Origin: CAYYFX01 sp964471155
Lineage (GTDB): Bacteria; ARS69
Assembly: GCA_964471155.1 (NCBI GenBank)
Contig: CAYYFX010000024.1
Coordinates: 1-43,158 of the forward strand
DNA: 43,158 bases
Reading direction: 5' to 3'
Positions 32,532-41,743 of the stretch are shown piece after piece. A program made the translations under genes and the position numbers. How positions within the stretch are numbered: the first letter of the stretch is position 1; every line of letters begins with the position of its first letter. The notes under the pieces are model-generated. The model saw nothing but the letters and a program-made list of their open reading frames with translations. It was not told the DNA's origin and did no database searches.

Positions 32532-32935
32532 CCGCGTCCTCCCGGGGCCTCGCGCTGGCGCTTGAGCCGCTTCATCCGCGCGCTCGTGCCCCAGTCCAGG
32601 GCGCCCTGGCGCCACAGGTACACGAGGCCGAGCAGCAGGACGGCGATGAAGACGCACGCCTCGATGTAGCCGACCCAGCCCACCTGCTTCACCGAGATGG
32701 CCCACGCGTACAGGAAGACCGCTTCGAGATCGAAGATCACGAAGAACATGGCCACGAGGTAGAAGTGGATGGACAGGCGGCCCTGGGTGGTCCCGGTGGG
32801 GACGACCCCGGATTCGTAGGGCTCGCCCGTGTACAGCTCCTTGTGCCGCTCGCCCAGGAGCGACGAGACCAGGAGCATGGAGGCGATGAGGCCCGCGACG
32901 GCGAGAAGGTGGAGCGCCAGGGGAAGGAGCGCCAT
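32528..32935 (-). CDS. nuoA: NADH-quinone oxidoreductase subunit A
   Basis: A 135-residue, three-helix membrane subunit and the first gene of the nuo operon. Typical features are GERHKELYTGEPYESGVVPTG (with the E-x-G loop between the first two helices), FYLVAMFFVIFDLEAVFLYAW and the third helix FIAVLLLGLVYLW. The Arg/Lys-rich C-terminal tail is longer than needed. ATG at 32935 is chosen because the first helix (MALLPLALHLLAVAGL) starts there. Confidence 0.94.
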   Translation of the reverse strand: MALLPLALHLLAVAGLIASMLLVSSLLGERHKELYTGEPYESGVVPTGTTQGRLSIHFYLVAMFFVIFDLEAVFLYAWAISVKQVGWVGYIEACVFIAVLLLGLVYLWRQGALDWGTSARMKRLKRQREAPGGRG

Positions 32936-33300
32936 CGGGCGAAAGGCCTCCGGAAGCCGAGGGATCCACGCGCGAGCCGACATCCCCGCCGTCGTCGGTC
33001 GGGGCACGGCGCGGGAACGTCGCAAGAAACCACGTCGGTCCCCTTCCGTCAACCTCGGGTTCCGGGGTTCGTCGAGGTGCCGCGTCGAATCGCCGACAGG
33101 ATCGCGGGATGTCGACTGCGCGCCCGTGCGATATGCTGCCGCCGCGCGGGGGAATCGCGGGACGCGCCGGCGGCGTGATGCGGCGCCGGCGGACGGATCC
33201 GGTCCCACTTCGAGGAAGTTCTTCGAATGATGCACTCAAGCCACGGTGGCAGGGACAGTTGCCCCGATCGGCGGCCCGGATCCCGCCGCGCGGCGGGACG
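32936..33300. other. Divergent intergenic region, nuoA to kup
   Basis: A 365-base region without a supported gene. It holds the nuoA promoter candidate (33024-33052). A plus-strand GATATGCT (33130-33137) could be a -10 for the kup side, but no good -35 was found. Open frames across it are Arg/Pro-rich and unlike genes. No riboswitch-like structure, including any of the K+-linked ydaO/c-di-AMP class, was recognised. Confidence 0.4.
33024..33052 (-). promoter_or_regulatory. Candidate promoter of the nuo operon
   Basis: On the minus strand TTGACG (33052-33047), a 17-base spacer and TTTCTT (33029-33024) lie about 90 bases before the nuoA ATG. The -35 is nearly perfect and the -10 is weak (3 of 6). 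Confidence 0.4.
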
Positions 33301-35169
33301 GTGAGCGGCGCGGTCCCCCCGCGCTCCGCCGGGCTGACGCTCGCGGCGTTGGGGGTGGTCTTCGGGGACATCGGGACCAGTCCCCTGTACGCCGTGCGGG
33401 AGTGCTTCGCGGGTTCGCGCGCGATGGAGGTCACGCCGGAACGCGTCATCGGCGTGCTCTCGCTGCTGCTCTGGACCCTCGTGATCGTGGTCGCGGTCAA
33501 GTACGTGCTGCTCGTCATGCGGGTGGACAACCGGGGCGAAGGCGGCATCCTCGCCCTCCTGGCCACGCTGCGGTCGACGCGCGTGACCGGCCGCAGCCGC
33601 CGCGCGCTGATCGCCCTGGGGCTGTTCGGGGGCGCGCTCCTGTACGGCGACGGGGTGATCACCCCCGCCATCTCCGTGCTCGGCGCGCTGGAGGGCGTGG
33701 AGGAGGCGGCGCCGGCGTTCCGGCACGCCGTCCTCCCCCTGGCGGTGGTGATCCTGGCGGGGCTGTTCCTCGTGCAGCGGCGCGGGACGGCCCGGGTCGG
33801 CGCGTACTTCGGGCCGATCATCCTGCTGTGGTTCGGGTCGATCGCCGCGCTCGGCATCGGCGGGATCGTCGAGGCCCCGGGCATCCTGGCCGCGATCGAC
33901 CCGCGGCACGCCGCGGCGTTCTTCGTGACCGAGCGCTGGACGGCCTTCTTCGTGCTCGGGGCCGTCCTGCTCGTGGTCACCGGCGCCGAGGCGCTGTACG
34001 CGGACATGGGCCACTTCGGGCGCGGCCCCATCCGCCGGGGGTGGTTCGCGGTCGTGCTTCCCGCCCTGGTGCTGAATTACCTGGGGCAGGGCGCGCTGCT
34101 CCTGCGCGACCCCTCGGCGATCGAGAACCCGTTCTACCTCCTCGTGCCCCGACCCCTCCTGGTCCCGGCCATCGTGCTGGCCACCATGGCGACGGTGATC
34201 GCGTCGCAGGCGCTGATCTCCGGGACCTTCTCCCTGACCCGGCAGGCCGTGCAGCTCGGCTACTCGCCGCGGCTCGTCGTGCAGCACACGTCGGAGACGA
34301 TGCGCGGGCAGATCTACGTCCCGGCGGTGAACTGGGCACTCATGCTCGGGTGCGTGGCGCTGGTGCTCTCGTTCCGGTCCACCTCCGGCCTGGCGGCCGC
34401 GTACGGCGTGGCGGTCGCCGCCACGATGCTCATCACCACCATCCTGGCCTACGTGGTGGTGCGGCGGAAGTGGCGCTGGCCGCGTGCCGCCGCGATCGCG
34501 GCCTTCCTGCCGCTCGGGTTCGTGGACGTGGCGCTCTTCTCGTCCAGCCTCGTGAAGGTGCCGCACGGGGGCTGGGTCCCGCTGCTGATCGCGGCGGTCC
34601 TGTACGGCGTGCTGACCACCTGGAACCAGGGCCGCATGGCGCTGCACCGCGCGCTCCCGCGCGAGGTGTCGATGGAACGGACCCTCGCGAACATCCGGCG
34701 CAGTCGGCCGTCGCGCGTGCCGGGGACGGCCGTGTTCCTGGTCCGGTCCCCGGATGGCGTCCCCACGGTGCTCCTGCACCACCTGAAGCACAACCGCGTG
34801 CTCCACGAGCGCGTCGTGCTGCTGACGATCCTCCCCCTGGACGTACCCTACGCGGATCCCGAGGACCGCGTCCGGATCCAGGATGTGGGGGACGGATTCT
34901 GGCGCGTGCTCGCGGGGAGCGGATTCATGGAGAACCCGAACGTCCCGGAGATCCTGGAGCAGTGCCGGCCGCTGGGGCTGGAGTTCGATCCGTTCGACAC
35001 GACGTTCGTCCTCGGCCGGAACACGATGATCCCCGCCGGCCGCTCGAGGCTCCCGCGGTGGCGGCTGCACCTGTTCGCGTTCCTGTCGCGGAATGCCACG
35101 CCGGCCACCCACTTCTTCGGGCTGCCGCCGAACCGCGTGATGGAGCTGGGCGCGCAGGTCCAGCTGTGA
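33301..35169 (+). CDS. kup: Kup-type potassium uptake transporter
   Basis: A 622-residue membrane protein, the same length as E. coli Kup, for proton-coupled K+ uptake. The signature GDIGTSPLYA sits at residues 22-31. Further family blocks are KYVLLVMRVDNRGEGGILAL (abridged), LYGDGVITPAISVLGALEG, ADMGHFGRGPIRRGWFAVV, SQALISGTFSLTRQAVQLGY and FVDVALFSSSLVKVPHGGWVP. A C-terminal cytosolic domain of ~150 residues follows. GTG at 33301 is preferred over an in-frame upstream start at 33109 because it gives the family length and the upstream residues are Arg/Pro-rich. It converges on the PDZ gene, with a perfect hairpin between them. Confidence 0.94.
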   Translation: MSGAVPPRSAGLTLAALGVVFGDIGTSPLYAVRECFAGSRAMEVTPERVIGVLSLLLWTLVIVVAVKYVLLVMRVDNRGEGGILALLATLRSTRVTGRSRRALIALGLFGGALLYGDGVITPAISVLGALEGVEEAAPAFRHAVLPLAVVILAGLFLVQRRGTARVGAYFGPIILLWFGSIAALGIGGIVEAPGILAAIDPRHAAAFFVTERWTAFFVLGAVLLVVTGAEALYADMGHFGRGPIRRGWFAVVLPALVLNYLGQGALLLRDPSAIENPFYLLVPRPLLVPAIVLATMATVIASQALISGTFSLTRQAVQLGYSPRLVVQHTSETMRGQIYVPAVNWALMLGCVALVLSFRSTSGLAAAYGVAVAATMLITTILAYVVVRRKWRWPRAAAIAAFLPLGFVDVALFSSSLVKVPHGGWVPLLIAAVLYGVLTTWNQGRMALHRALPREVSMERTLANIRRSRPSRVPGTAVFLVRSPDGVPTVLLHHLKHNRVLHERVVLLTILPLDVPYADPEDRVRIQDVGDGFWRVLAGSGFMENPNVPEILEQCRPLGLEFDPFDTTFVLGRNTMIPAGRSRLPRWRLHLFAFLSRNATPATHFFGLPPNRVMELGAQVQL

Positions 35170-35184
35170 GCGGTCCGGGCGCGA

Positions 35185-35219
35185 CGCGGGGCCGGCGTCG
35201 GGAGGACGCCGGCCCCGCG
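35185..35219. terminator. Bidirectional hairpin terminator between kup and the PDZ gene
   Basis: A 15-base perfect stem, CGCGGGGCCGGCGTC (35185-35199) with its exact complement at 35205-35219, encloses a 5-base loop. It lies 16 bases after the kup stop and 26 bases beyond the minus-strand PDZ stop, as expected for a shared terminator. There is no T tract. Confidence 0.55.
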
Positions 35220-35244
35220 GGCGTGCCGGAGGGGAGGACGGACC

Positions 35245-35715
35245 CTAGTTCGCGGCCACCTCGGTCTGCGCGTGCTGCAGCATGTGCTGGCCGATGTAGC
35301 GCGCCAGGACGTCCGCCGGCATCGCGCCCAGGACGATGCTGACCTCGCGCTTCTCGCTGCCGCGCTTCATCGTCCAGACGACGGAGGTGCCCGGCTTCCA
35401 CTCGGCGCGGGCCTTCGAGACCTTCTCCTCGTTGCCCTCCTGGAGCGGGATGCCGCCCATGGCCACGAGGACGTCGCCCACCTGGATCCCGGTGGACTCG
35501 GCCGGGCTGCCGGGGACGACCTTGGTGACGGTCATCGGGCCGTACTTCTCGTCGTCCCCCTCGAGCTCCACGCCGACCCAGCCGGCCTCCTTCAGCTTGG
35601 TGGCCATGTAGTCCAGGCACTCCTGGGTGCTGTGCGTGCACTTCGTGTCGCCCGCGCCCGCGGCGCCGGCCAGGATCAGGAGCCCCGCGAAGGCCCCGAT
35701 CAGAAAGCGGCTCAT
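35245..35715 (-). CDS. Exported single-PDZ protein
   Basis: A 156-residue protein with a signal peptide (MSRFLIGAFAGLLILAGAAGA, cut before GDTKC). A short helical segment follows with two cysteines (KCTHSTQECLDYM). A PDZ domain covers about residues 45-125 (GWVGVELEG, VVPGSPAESTGIQVGDVLVAMGG). A short helical tail follows. No protease domain is present, so it may be a binding or adaptor protein rather than a DegP-type enzyme. GGGGGAAG precedes the ATG. An in-frame extension upstream to 35844 is Arg/Pro-rich and rejected. A TACATT at 35811-35816 on the minus strand might be a -10, but this is uncertain. Confidence 0.85.
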   Translation of the reverse strand: MSRFLIGAFAGLLILAGAAGAGDTKCTHSTQECLDYMATKLKEAGWVGVELEGDDEKYGPMTVTKVVPGSPAESTGIQVGDVLVAMGGIPLQEGNEEKVSKARAEWKPGTSVVWTMKRGSEKREVSIVLGAMPADVLARYIGQHMLQHAQTEVAAN

Positions 35716-35947
35716 GGTCTTCCCCCTGCTCGACTCTCGACCTGGCGACGTCCGGTCGCCCGGCGGGCCGGTTCCGGGCCCCTCCCGGGATCGGCGCTCC
35801 GATGGGGAGAATGTACGACCCGGGCCGGCCCGCGTCGTTCGCATCGCGGTAAACAGGTGTCGAAGTTGTCAAGGCGCGGTAAAGGCACGGGAGCCGGCGC
35901 GCCGGGCGCACCGCCGCGCCCGCCTCCGGGCTAGAATGGGGGCCCCC

Positions 35948-37582
35948 ATGGCCGCCAGCACCCTCTCCCAGCGAACCCGTGCCCTCACCCTGGGGCTCGT
36001 GGCGGCGCTCGTGCCGCTCGTGCTGCTGCTCGGCCTGCAGTGGGTGTGGCTGGGGCGGCTCGAGGCCGCCACCCGCGTGGCGCGCCAGTCCGCGGTCCGG
36101 AACTTCGCGGACGCGGTGACCGGGGAGATCGAGGCCTCCTACCGGGCGCTGGCGGAACGCGCCCTCGTGCCGCCGACCGGCGAGGCCGACCTGCCGGCGG
36201 AATACACCCGGCTATGGGCCCGGCGTCCCGTGGAGGGCGCGCGCACGCTGTTCCTGGTGGACTACTCCGGCGAGCCGTTCGGCAGCGTGCTGGAGTGGGA
36301 CCCGGCGGCGGGGCGGCTGGTCTCGCCGCCGGCGTCGGACCAGGCCCTCGCGATCATCGTGGCCTGCACGCCGTTCCAGATGGCGAGCTACCATCGCCGC
36401 GTCGTGGAGAACCCGGCGCCGCTCGTGGACGAGCGCGACCCCGAGCACCGGATCCTGCTGCTGCCCATCCTGGACGACGAGGCGCACATGGCGGGCGTGG
36501 CGGGGATGGTGCTGGACGAGCGCTGGTTCGCGGGGCACCTGCTCCCGCGGGCCGTGGCGCGCGCGGAGGCCGAGGGGCTGGCCGTCTCCGTGCGCGACGC
36601 ACGCGGGCGCGTCCAGCTCGCGCAGGGCGATCCCGGCGCGGGACCGGCGACGGAGCGGCGCTTCCCCTGGGTCTTCACGGACTGGGTGCTGTCGGTGTCG
36701 GGCCCGGCGCCGGCCGCGGAATCGTGGGCGCGCGCCGGCTTCGCGTTCAACATGACGCTGGCCGTGCTGCTCGCGTCCGCGCTGCTCGGCGGGATCGCGT
36801 TCGCGCTGAACGCGGCCCGTCGCGAGGTGCAGCTGTCCGAGATGAAGTCCGACTTCGTGTCCAACGTGTCGCACGAGCTGCGCGCGCCGCTGTCCTCCAT
36901 CCGCGCGCTCGGGGAGCTGCTCAAGCTCGGGCGCGTGCCCGCGGAGAAGGTGCGCGAGTACGGCGACCACATCGAGACGGAGAGCCGGCGGCTCTCGCGC
37001 CTCATCGACAACCTGCTGGACTTCTCGCGCATCGAGTCCGGGCGGAAGGAGTACCGTTTCGAGACCGTGGGACTGGAGAGCGTGGTCGGGCCGGTGGTGG
37101 AGGCGTTCCGGCGCGGCGCGGCGGCGGCGGGGTTCGCCGTGGAGGTCGCCGGACCGGACGCGCCGCTGCCGCCGGTCCCGCTGGATGCGGACGCGGTGGG
37201 GCAGGCCGTGCACAACCTGCTGGAGAACGCCGCGAAGTACTCCGGCGACTCCCGCCGCATCCGCGTGCGGCTCGGGCGCGAGGACGGGGCGGTGGTGTGC
37301 GCCGTGCAGGACTGGGGGATCGGCATCCCGCGGGAGGAGCAGGCGCGCGTGTTCGACCGGTTCCACCGGGTGGGATCGGCGCTCGTGCACGACGTGAAGG
37401 GCACCGGCCTGGGGCTGGCGATCGTGCGGCACGTGGTGCGGGCGCACGGCGGAACCGCGCAGGTGGACAGCGAGCCGGGCCGCGGGACCACCGTCACGCT
37501 GCGCTTCCCGCTCGGCGGCGTCGTGTCGCCGGCCGGGAGCGCCGGGAGCGGGAGAGGAGGAGACGGATGCCGCGGGTCCTGA
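35948..37582 (+). CDS. Membrane sensor histidine kinase
   Basis: A 544-residue two-component kinase. One membrane helix lies near residues 15-35 and a second near 262-285, enclosing an extracytoplasmic sensor of about 220 residues that I do not recognise. The dimerisation/phosphoacceptor domain has SNVSHELRAPLSSIR with His309. The ATPase domain shows the N box (HNLLENAAKYSGD), the G1 box (QDWGIGIP), the F box (RVFDRFHRV) and the G2 box (KGTGLGLAIV). ATG at 35948 has GGGGG five bases upstream; an ATG four codons earlier is possible. TAGAAT at 35932-35937 could be a -10 element only if transcription started very near the ATG. It overlaps the response-regulator gene by 16 bases. Confidence 0.93.
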   Translation: MAASTLSQRTRALTLGLVAALVPLVLLLGLQWVWLGRLEAATRVARQSAVRNFADAVTGEIEASYRALAERALVPPTGEADLPAEYTRLWARRPVEGARTLFLVDYSGEPFGSVLEWDPAAGRLVSPPASDQALAIIVACTPFQMASYHRRVVENPAPLVDERDPEHRILLLPILDDEAHMAGVAGMVLDERWFAGHLLPRAVARAEAEGLAVSVRDARGRVQLAQGDPGAGPATERRFPWVFTDWVLSVSGPAPAAESWARAGFAFNMTLAVLLASALLGGIAFALNAARREVQLSEMKSDFVSNVSHELRAPLSSIRALGELLKLGRVPAEKVREYGDHIETESRRLSRLIDNLLDFSRIESGRKEYRFETVGLESVVGPVVEAFRRGAAAAGFAVEVAGPDAPLPPVPLDADAVGQAVHNLLENAAKYSGDSRRIRVRLGREDGAVVCAVQDWGIGIPREEQARVFDRFHRVGSALVHDVKGTGLGLAIVRHVVRAHGGTAQVDSEPGRGTTVTLRFPLGGVVSPAGSAGSGRGGDGCRGS

Positions 37583-38247
37583 TCGTCGAGGACGAGGAGG
37601 CCATGGCCGTCGCGCTGAAGGACGGCTTCGAGTTCGAAGGCTACGAGGTCCTCCTGGCGCGGGACGGCGCCGCGGGACTGGAGCTCGCGCGCACGGGGCG
37701 CCCCGACCTCATGATCCTCGACGTCATGCTGCCGCGGCTCTCCGGCCACGACGTGTGCCGCGAGGTCCGCAAGTCCGGCAGCACGCTCCCGATCATCATG
37801 CTCACCGCGCGCGGCCAGGAGATCGACAAGGTGCTCGGCCTCAAGCTGGGCGCCGACGACTACGTGACGAAGCCCTTCGGCTTCCTGGAACTCGCGGCCC
37901 GCGCGGAGGCCCTGCTCCGCCGCGCGTCCGGCATCCTGCCGGGCAAGGAGGAGTACCGGTTCGGCGACGTCGTGGTGCACTTCGGCCGCGCGGAGGCCCG
38001 CAAGGGCGAGGCGGACCTGGCGCTCACGGCCCGCGAGCTTCGGCTCCTGCGCTACCTCCTCGAGAACCGCGGCCGCGTGGTCACGCGCGAGCAGCTCCTC
38101 GACGAGGTCTGGGACTACGAGAACGCGCCGTTCACGCGCACGGTCGACATGCACGTGGCCAAGCTCCGCAAGAAGATCGAGGACGATCCGGCCCGCCCCC
38201 GCTTCCTGCTCACGGTCCACGGCCTCGGCTACAAATTCGCGGAGTAG
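37567..38247 (+). CDS. OmpR-family response regulator
   Basis: A 226-residue transcription regulator. The receiver domain holds the acidic pair E8/D9, the phosphoacceptor D52 (PDLMILDVMLPRLSG), the LTARGQ threonine region and DYVTKPFG lysine. The winged-helix DNA-binding domain spans about 130-226 (LTARELRLLRYLLENRGRVV, EQLLDEVWDYENAPFTRTVD, abridged, and LLTVHGLGYKF). GGAGAGGAGG lies before the ATG. The gene overlaps the end of the kinase gene by 16 bases, which fits a cognate pair. Targets are unknown; nearby candidates are the secreted PDZ gene and the permease. Confidence 0.95.
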   Translation: MPRVLIVEDEEAMAVALKDGFEFEGYEVLLARDGAAGLELARTGRPDLMILDVMLPRLSGHDVCREVRKSGSTLPIIMLTARGQEIDKVLGLKLGADDYVTKPFGFLELAARAEALLRRASGILPGKEEYRFGDVVVHFGRAEARKGEADLALTARELRLLRYLLENRGRVVTREQLLDEVWDYENAPFTRTVDMHVAKLRKKIEDDPARPRFLLTVHGLGYKFAE

Positions 38248-38257
38248 GCGCGCCCGC

Positions 38258-40054
38258 TCAGGGCTGGAGCGGGAAGAAGACCGGGATCAGGATCGTCCCC
38301 GCGATCGCGACCAGGATGGTGAGGGGGAGCCCGGCGCGGACGAAGTCCAGGAAGCGGTAGCCGCCGGCGCCGTAGACCATCAGGTTCGTCTGGTAGCCCA
38401 TCGGGGTCGCGAAGTCGGTGGAGGCGCCGAAGGCGACGGCCATGAGGAGCGGCCAGGGGCTGACGGCGAGCTGGTCGGCGACCGCGAAGGCGATCGGGCA
38501 CAGGAGGATCGCCGTCGCGGTGTTCGAGACCAGGGAGGTCAGCAGCAGCGCGCCGAGGAAGAACGCCGTGACCGCGGCGCCGGGGCCCGCGGCCTGGCCG
38601 AGATGACCGATCCAGCCGGCCACCAGGGCGTCCGCGCCGGTCTTCTCCATGGCCGTGCCGAGGGGGAAGAGTCCGGCCAGGAGGAAGAGCACCATCCAGT
38701 CGATGGACTCGTGCGCCTCCTTCACCTGCAGGCAGCCGGTCAGCACCATGAGGATCCCGCCGAGGAGCGCCGCGGGCAGGATGGGAACGAGGCCCAGGGC
38801 GGTGGAGGCGACCACGGCGATCATGATGACCGCGGCGTGCAGGGCCCGGCCGCGGCGCGGCTCCGTGAAACTGACCTCGCGGAGGATCAGGAAGTCCGGG
38901 TGATCCTCGTAGCCCTCCAGCACGGCGCGGCGTCCCTGCAGCAGCAGCGTGTCCCCGGGCTCGAGGGCGGTGTCGGAGATCCCGGACGTGAGGGTCTTGC
39001 CGTGCTTGCGGAGCGCGAGCACGAACAGGCCGTACCGGCGGCGGAAATCCGCGCCGCGGATCGTGGAGCCCACGAGCTCCGAGCGCGGCGTGACCACGGC
39101 CTCCGAGATCGCGGTGGCCTCGGACGACAGCTCCCGGTCGGCGAGCCGCCGCTCCCCGTGCGGGACGAGCCCGAGATCGCGCAGCTTCAGGATCTCCTCC
39201 GCGTCGCCGCGCACGAGGAGCCGGTCGCCGGCGCGCAGGTGCGTGTCCCGGATGCCGAACCAGCGCTCCTCGCCGTCGCGGGCGATGCGCAGCACGTCGA
39301 TCCGGTGCCGTTCGCGCAGCCGCGCCTCCACGGGGGAGGAGCCGACCAGCGGCGACGTGTCCCGCACCACGAGCGTGGAGAGGTAGTTCGCCAAGCGGTA
39401 CTTCTGCTCCAGCGAGGCGCCGCCGTCGGCCCCCGACGGGAGGAGCCGGGGCGCGACGAGGACCACGTACAGCAGTGTGATGCCCAGGAAGATGACGCCC
39501 AGCGGCGACTGTGCGAACATCGGCAGCTCGCCCAGCCCGCGCGATGCCGCGTACGTGCTCACCACGATGTTCGTGGACGTGCCCACCAGCGTGCACACGC
39601 CGCCCGCCATGGCCACGTACGAGAGCGGGATCAGCGTGCGGGACGCCGGGACGCCGCTCTCCCGGGACAGCGCCAGCGTGATCGGGAGGAAGACCGCCAC
39701 GGTGGCGGTGTTGCTCACGAACGCGGACACCACGCCCACCGTGAGGAACAGCAGCGGGATCGCGCGCCGCGGATCCCCGCCGGCCAGGCTGACGATCGCG
39801 CGCGTGAGCCGGTTCACGACGCCGGTGCGCACCAGCCCGCCGCCCAGGATGTACATGGCGGCGATGGTCACGGTGGCCGGATGGCTGAAGCCGGACAGCG
39901 TCTCCGCCACGTCCGGGAACGCGGGCCGGAACAGCCCCAGGATCATCAGCGTGACCAGGACGAGGATGGCCACGAAGTCCGCGCGCAGCTTCTCCAGCCC
40001 GAACAGCACGAGCGTGGCGACCACGATCAAGCCGACGAGGACGATGTCGAGCAA
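38258..40054 (-). CDS. SLC13/DASS-type permease with TrkA_C domains
   Basis: A 598-residue membrane protein of the SLC13 (divalent anion:Na+ symporter) family. The first half has SGFSHPATVTIAAMYILGGG, SAFVSNTATVAVFLPITLAL with the SNT motif, and LVGTSTNIVVSTYA. The soluble centre (about 205-375) holds two TrkA_C-like regulatory domains (GEERWFGIRDTHLRAGDRLL; FVLALRKHGKTLTSG). The second half repeats the transport elements (SLVSNTATAILLCPIAFAV, FGASTDFATPMGYQTNLMVY, abridged). The substrate could be sulfate, dicarboxylates or another anion. The start is TTG at 40054, with GGAG eight bases upstream, so the first residue is somewhat uncertain. It lies 13 bases after the ferredoxin reductase gene and probably shares its transcript. 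Confidence 0.92.
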   Translation of the reverse strand: MLDIVLVGLIVVATLVLFGLEKLRADFVAILVLVTLMILGLFRPAFPDVAETLSGFSHPATVTIAAMYILGGGLVRTGVVNRLTRAIVSLAGGDPRRAIPLLFLTVGVVSAFVSNTATVAVFLPITLALSRESGVPASRTLIPLSYVAMAGGVCTLVGTSTNIVVSTYAASRGLGELPMFAQSPLGVIFLGITLLYVVLVAPRLLPSGADGGASLEQKYRLANYLSTLVVRDTSPLVGSSPVEARLRERHRIDVLRIARDGEERWFGIRDTHLRAGDRLLVRGDAEEILKLRDLGLVPHGERRLADRELSSEATAISEAVVTPRSELVGSTIRGADFRRRYGLFVLALRKHGKTLTSGISDTALEPGDTLLLQGRRAVLEGYEDHPDFLILREVSFTEPRRGRALHAAVIMIAVVASTALGLVPILPAALLGGILMVLTGCLQVKEAHESIDWMVLFLLAGLFPLGTAMEKTGADALVAGWIGHLGQAAGPGAAVTAFFLGALLLTSLVSNTATAILLCPIAFAVADQLAVSPWPLLMAVAFGASTDFATPMGYQTNLMVYGAGGYRFLDFVRAGLPLTILVAIAGTILIPVFFPLQP

Positions 40055-40067
40055 CGAGGCGGCTCCG

Positions 40068-41480
40068 TCAGCGGCGCGGCGCGGCCGCGTCGTCCGCGGC
40101 GAGCGCCGCGATCATGTCGTCGACGGACAGGAAGCGTTCGCGGATCTTGCCGAGCGGCCGGCCGCGCTCCTCCTCGAGGCGGTCGAGGCGCTTCCAGTCC
40201 TCGAAGGTGACGGCGCGCACGCCGCGTCCGGCCAGGAGCGACGCGAGCGCGTCCGGTCCCGCCGCGCCGCCGGTGACGCCGGCGGGCAGGTCCGCCACCA
40301 TGTGCGCGGCGGTGCCCGCGGAACAGCCGCGGTTCGTGCCGATCAGCCCGGACGGCCCGCGCTTCGCCCAGCCGACCACGTACTCCCCGGGGAGCGGCCG
40401 GCCGGCGGGATCCAGCACCCGGCCGTCGTCGTTCGGGACGATGCCGCGCTTCGCGTCGAAGGGCACGCCCTCCACGGGGATGCCGTGGTACCCGATGGCC
40501 CGGAACACGAGGCCGGCGGGAATGACCTCCCTCGCGCCGGTGCCGCGGGCCTTGACCGCGCCGCGCTCGTCCCGCACCAGCGCGTTGCGCTCGATCTCCA
40601 CGCCCTCCACGCGCTCCCCGCCGACCAGCCGCACGGGCGACGCCTGGAAGAGCAGGTGGATGCGCCGCTCGTGGCCGGCGGGTCCCATCTCCGCCTTCTC
40701 CTCGAGGTACTCCACGTTCTTGCGCGCGTTCGTGTCGTCCTCGACCTCGGCGCGCGTGGCGTCGTCCAGCTCCAGCTGGGCCGGATCCACGAGAAGGTCC
40801 ACGCCCGCCAGCGTGCCCAGCTCCTCGATCTCCTTGGGCGAGAACGCGGCCTGCGCCACGCCGCGACGGCCGATCACCCACACGTCGCGCACGCGACTCC
40901 GGCGCAGCGCGTCCAGCGCGTACCCCGCGATGTCCGTGGGCGCCAGCTCCTCGGGGTCGCGCGCGAGGACGCGCGCCACGTCCATGGCCACGTTCCCGAT
41001 GCCGAACACGACCGCGGTCTCCACGGACAGGTCGTAGGCGCCGTGCCGGTGGTCCGGGTGGCCGTTGTACCAGCCCACGAACTCGGTGGCGCTGTGGCTG
41101 CCGCGGAGGTCCTCCCCGGGGACGCCGAGCCGCCGGTCGGTCTCGCAGCCCATCGCGTAGACGATCTGGTCGTACATCCCGCGCAGTTCGGGGACCGTCA
41201 CGTCGCGTCCCAGCCGCACGTTCCCGAAGAACCGGAAGGCCGGGTGGGCGGCGGTCTTCTCGTACATCCGGATGACGGACTTCATCTTCTGGTGGTCCGG
41301 CGCGACCCCGTAGCGGACCAGACCGTAGGGGGCGGGGAGCCGGTCCAGCATGTCCACCGCCACGGCGAGGTCCGGGGTCCGGAACAGGGCCTCGGCGGCG
41401 TAGAACCCGGAGGGTCCCGAGCCGACGACGGCCACCCGGAGGGGCCTCTCCGGGGTTCCCGGGCGGGTTTCTGGGCTCAC
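40068..41480 (-). CDS. Ferredoxin--NADP+ reductase, adrenodoxin-reductase/FprA type
   Basis: A 470-residue FAD enzyme that moves electrons between NADPH and ferredoxin. The FAD dinucleotide motif is VVGSGPSGFYAAEAL (19-33), followed by LPAPYGLVRYGVAPDHQKMK. The NADP site shows VVFGIGNVAMDVARVLA, and the GRRGVAQAAFSPKEIEEL region and the late YVVGWAKRGPSGLIGTNRG (FAD/NADP contact) are typical of mitochondrial adrenodoxin reductase and actinobacterial FprA. GTG at 41480 is preferred because GGAG lies five bases upstream and the FAD motif follows closely; an upstream frame extension is Arg/Pro-rich. It diverges from an RnfB-like and a pyruvate:ferredoxin oxidoreductase gene, which suggests it serves the same ferredoxin pool. 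Confidence 0.93.
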   Translation of the reverse strand: MSPETRPGTPERPLRVAVVGSGPSGFYAAEALFRTPDLAVAVDMLDRLPAPYGLVRYGVAPDHQKMKSVIRMYEKTAAHPAFRFFGNVRLGRDVTVPELRGMYDQIVYAMGCETDRRLGVPGEDLRGSHSATEFVGWYNGHPDHRHGAYDLSVETAVVFGIGNVAMDVARVLARDPEELAPTDIAGYALDALRRSRVRDVWVIGRRGVAQAAFSPKEIEELGTLAGVDLLVDPAQLELDDATRAEVEDDTNARKNVEYLEEKAEMGPAGHERRIHLLFQASPVRLVGGERVEGVEIERNALVRDERGAVKARGTGAREVIPAGLVFRAIGYHGIPVEGVPFDAKRGIVPNDDGRVLDPAGRPLPGEYVVGWAKRGPSGLIGTNRGCSAGTAAHMVADLPAGVTGGAAGPDALASLLAGRGVRAVTFEDWKRLDRLEEERGRPLGKIRERFLSVDDMIAALAADDAAAPRR

Positions 41481-41743
41481 GGCGCTCCGACCCTCGTTTT
41501 TTGAATGCCGGGTCGTATATTGGGCCGAACGCGACTCCCGGGACCAGTCCCGGGCCACCCTCGGCGGAACCTTCCCCCCGGCCGGTCCTGCCGAGCCTAC
41601 CGGAAAGGGGCCGGGGTGTCGAACGAAGGCCGGATGAACGACGCGACGAGGTGCCCCCGGAACCGGATCGCGCGGTATCGCCCGCGCACGTCCCGCCGCC
41701 TCCCGCAGCACTCGTCCGGACCCGGGAGCGGGGAGGGCAGGGA
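41481..41743. other. Divergent intergenic region between ferredoxin reductase and RnfB-like genes
   Basis: A 263-base region containing a small AT-rich island (41497-41521: TTTTTTGAAT, then TATATT at 41516-41521). TATATT is a good plus-strand -10, but no matching -35 was found; it would leave a leader of over 200 bases. No gene or structured RNA is supported. Confidence 0.3.

Noticed and set aside
33109..33300. N-terminal extension of Kup from an upstream start
   Set aside because: The added 64 residues are Arg/Pro-rich and outside the family length; GTG at 33301 gives the usual 622 residues.
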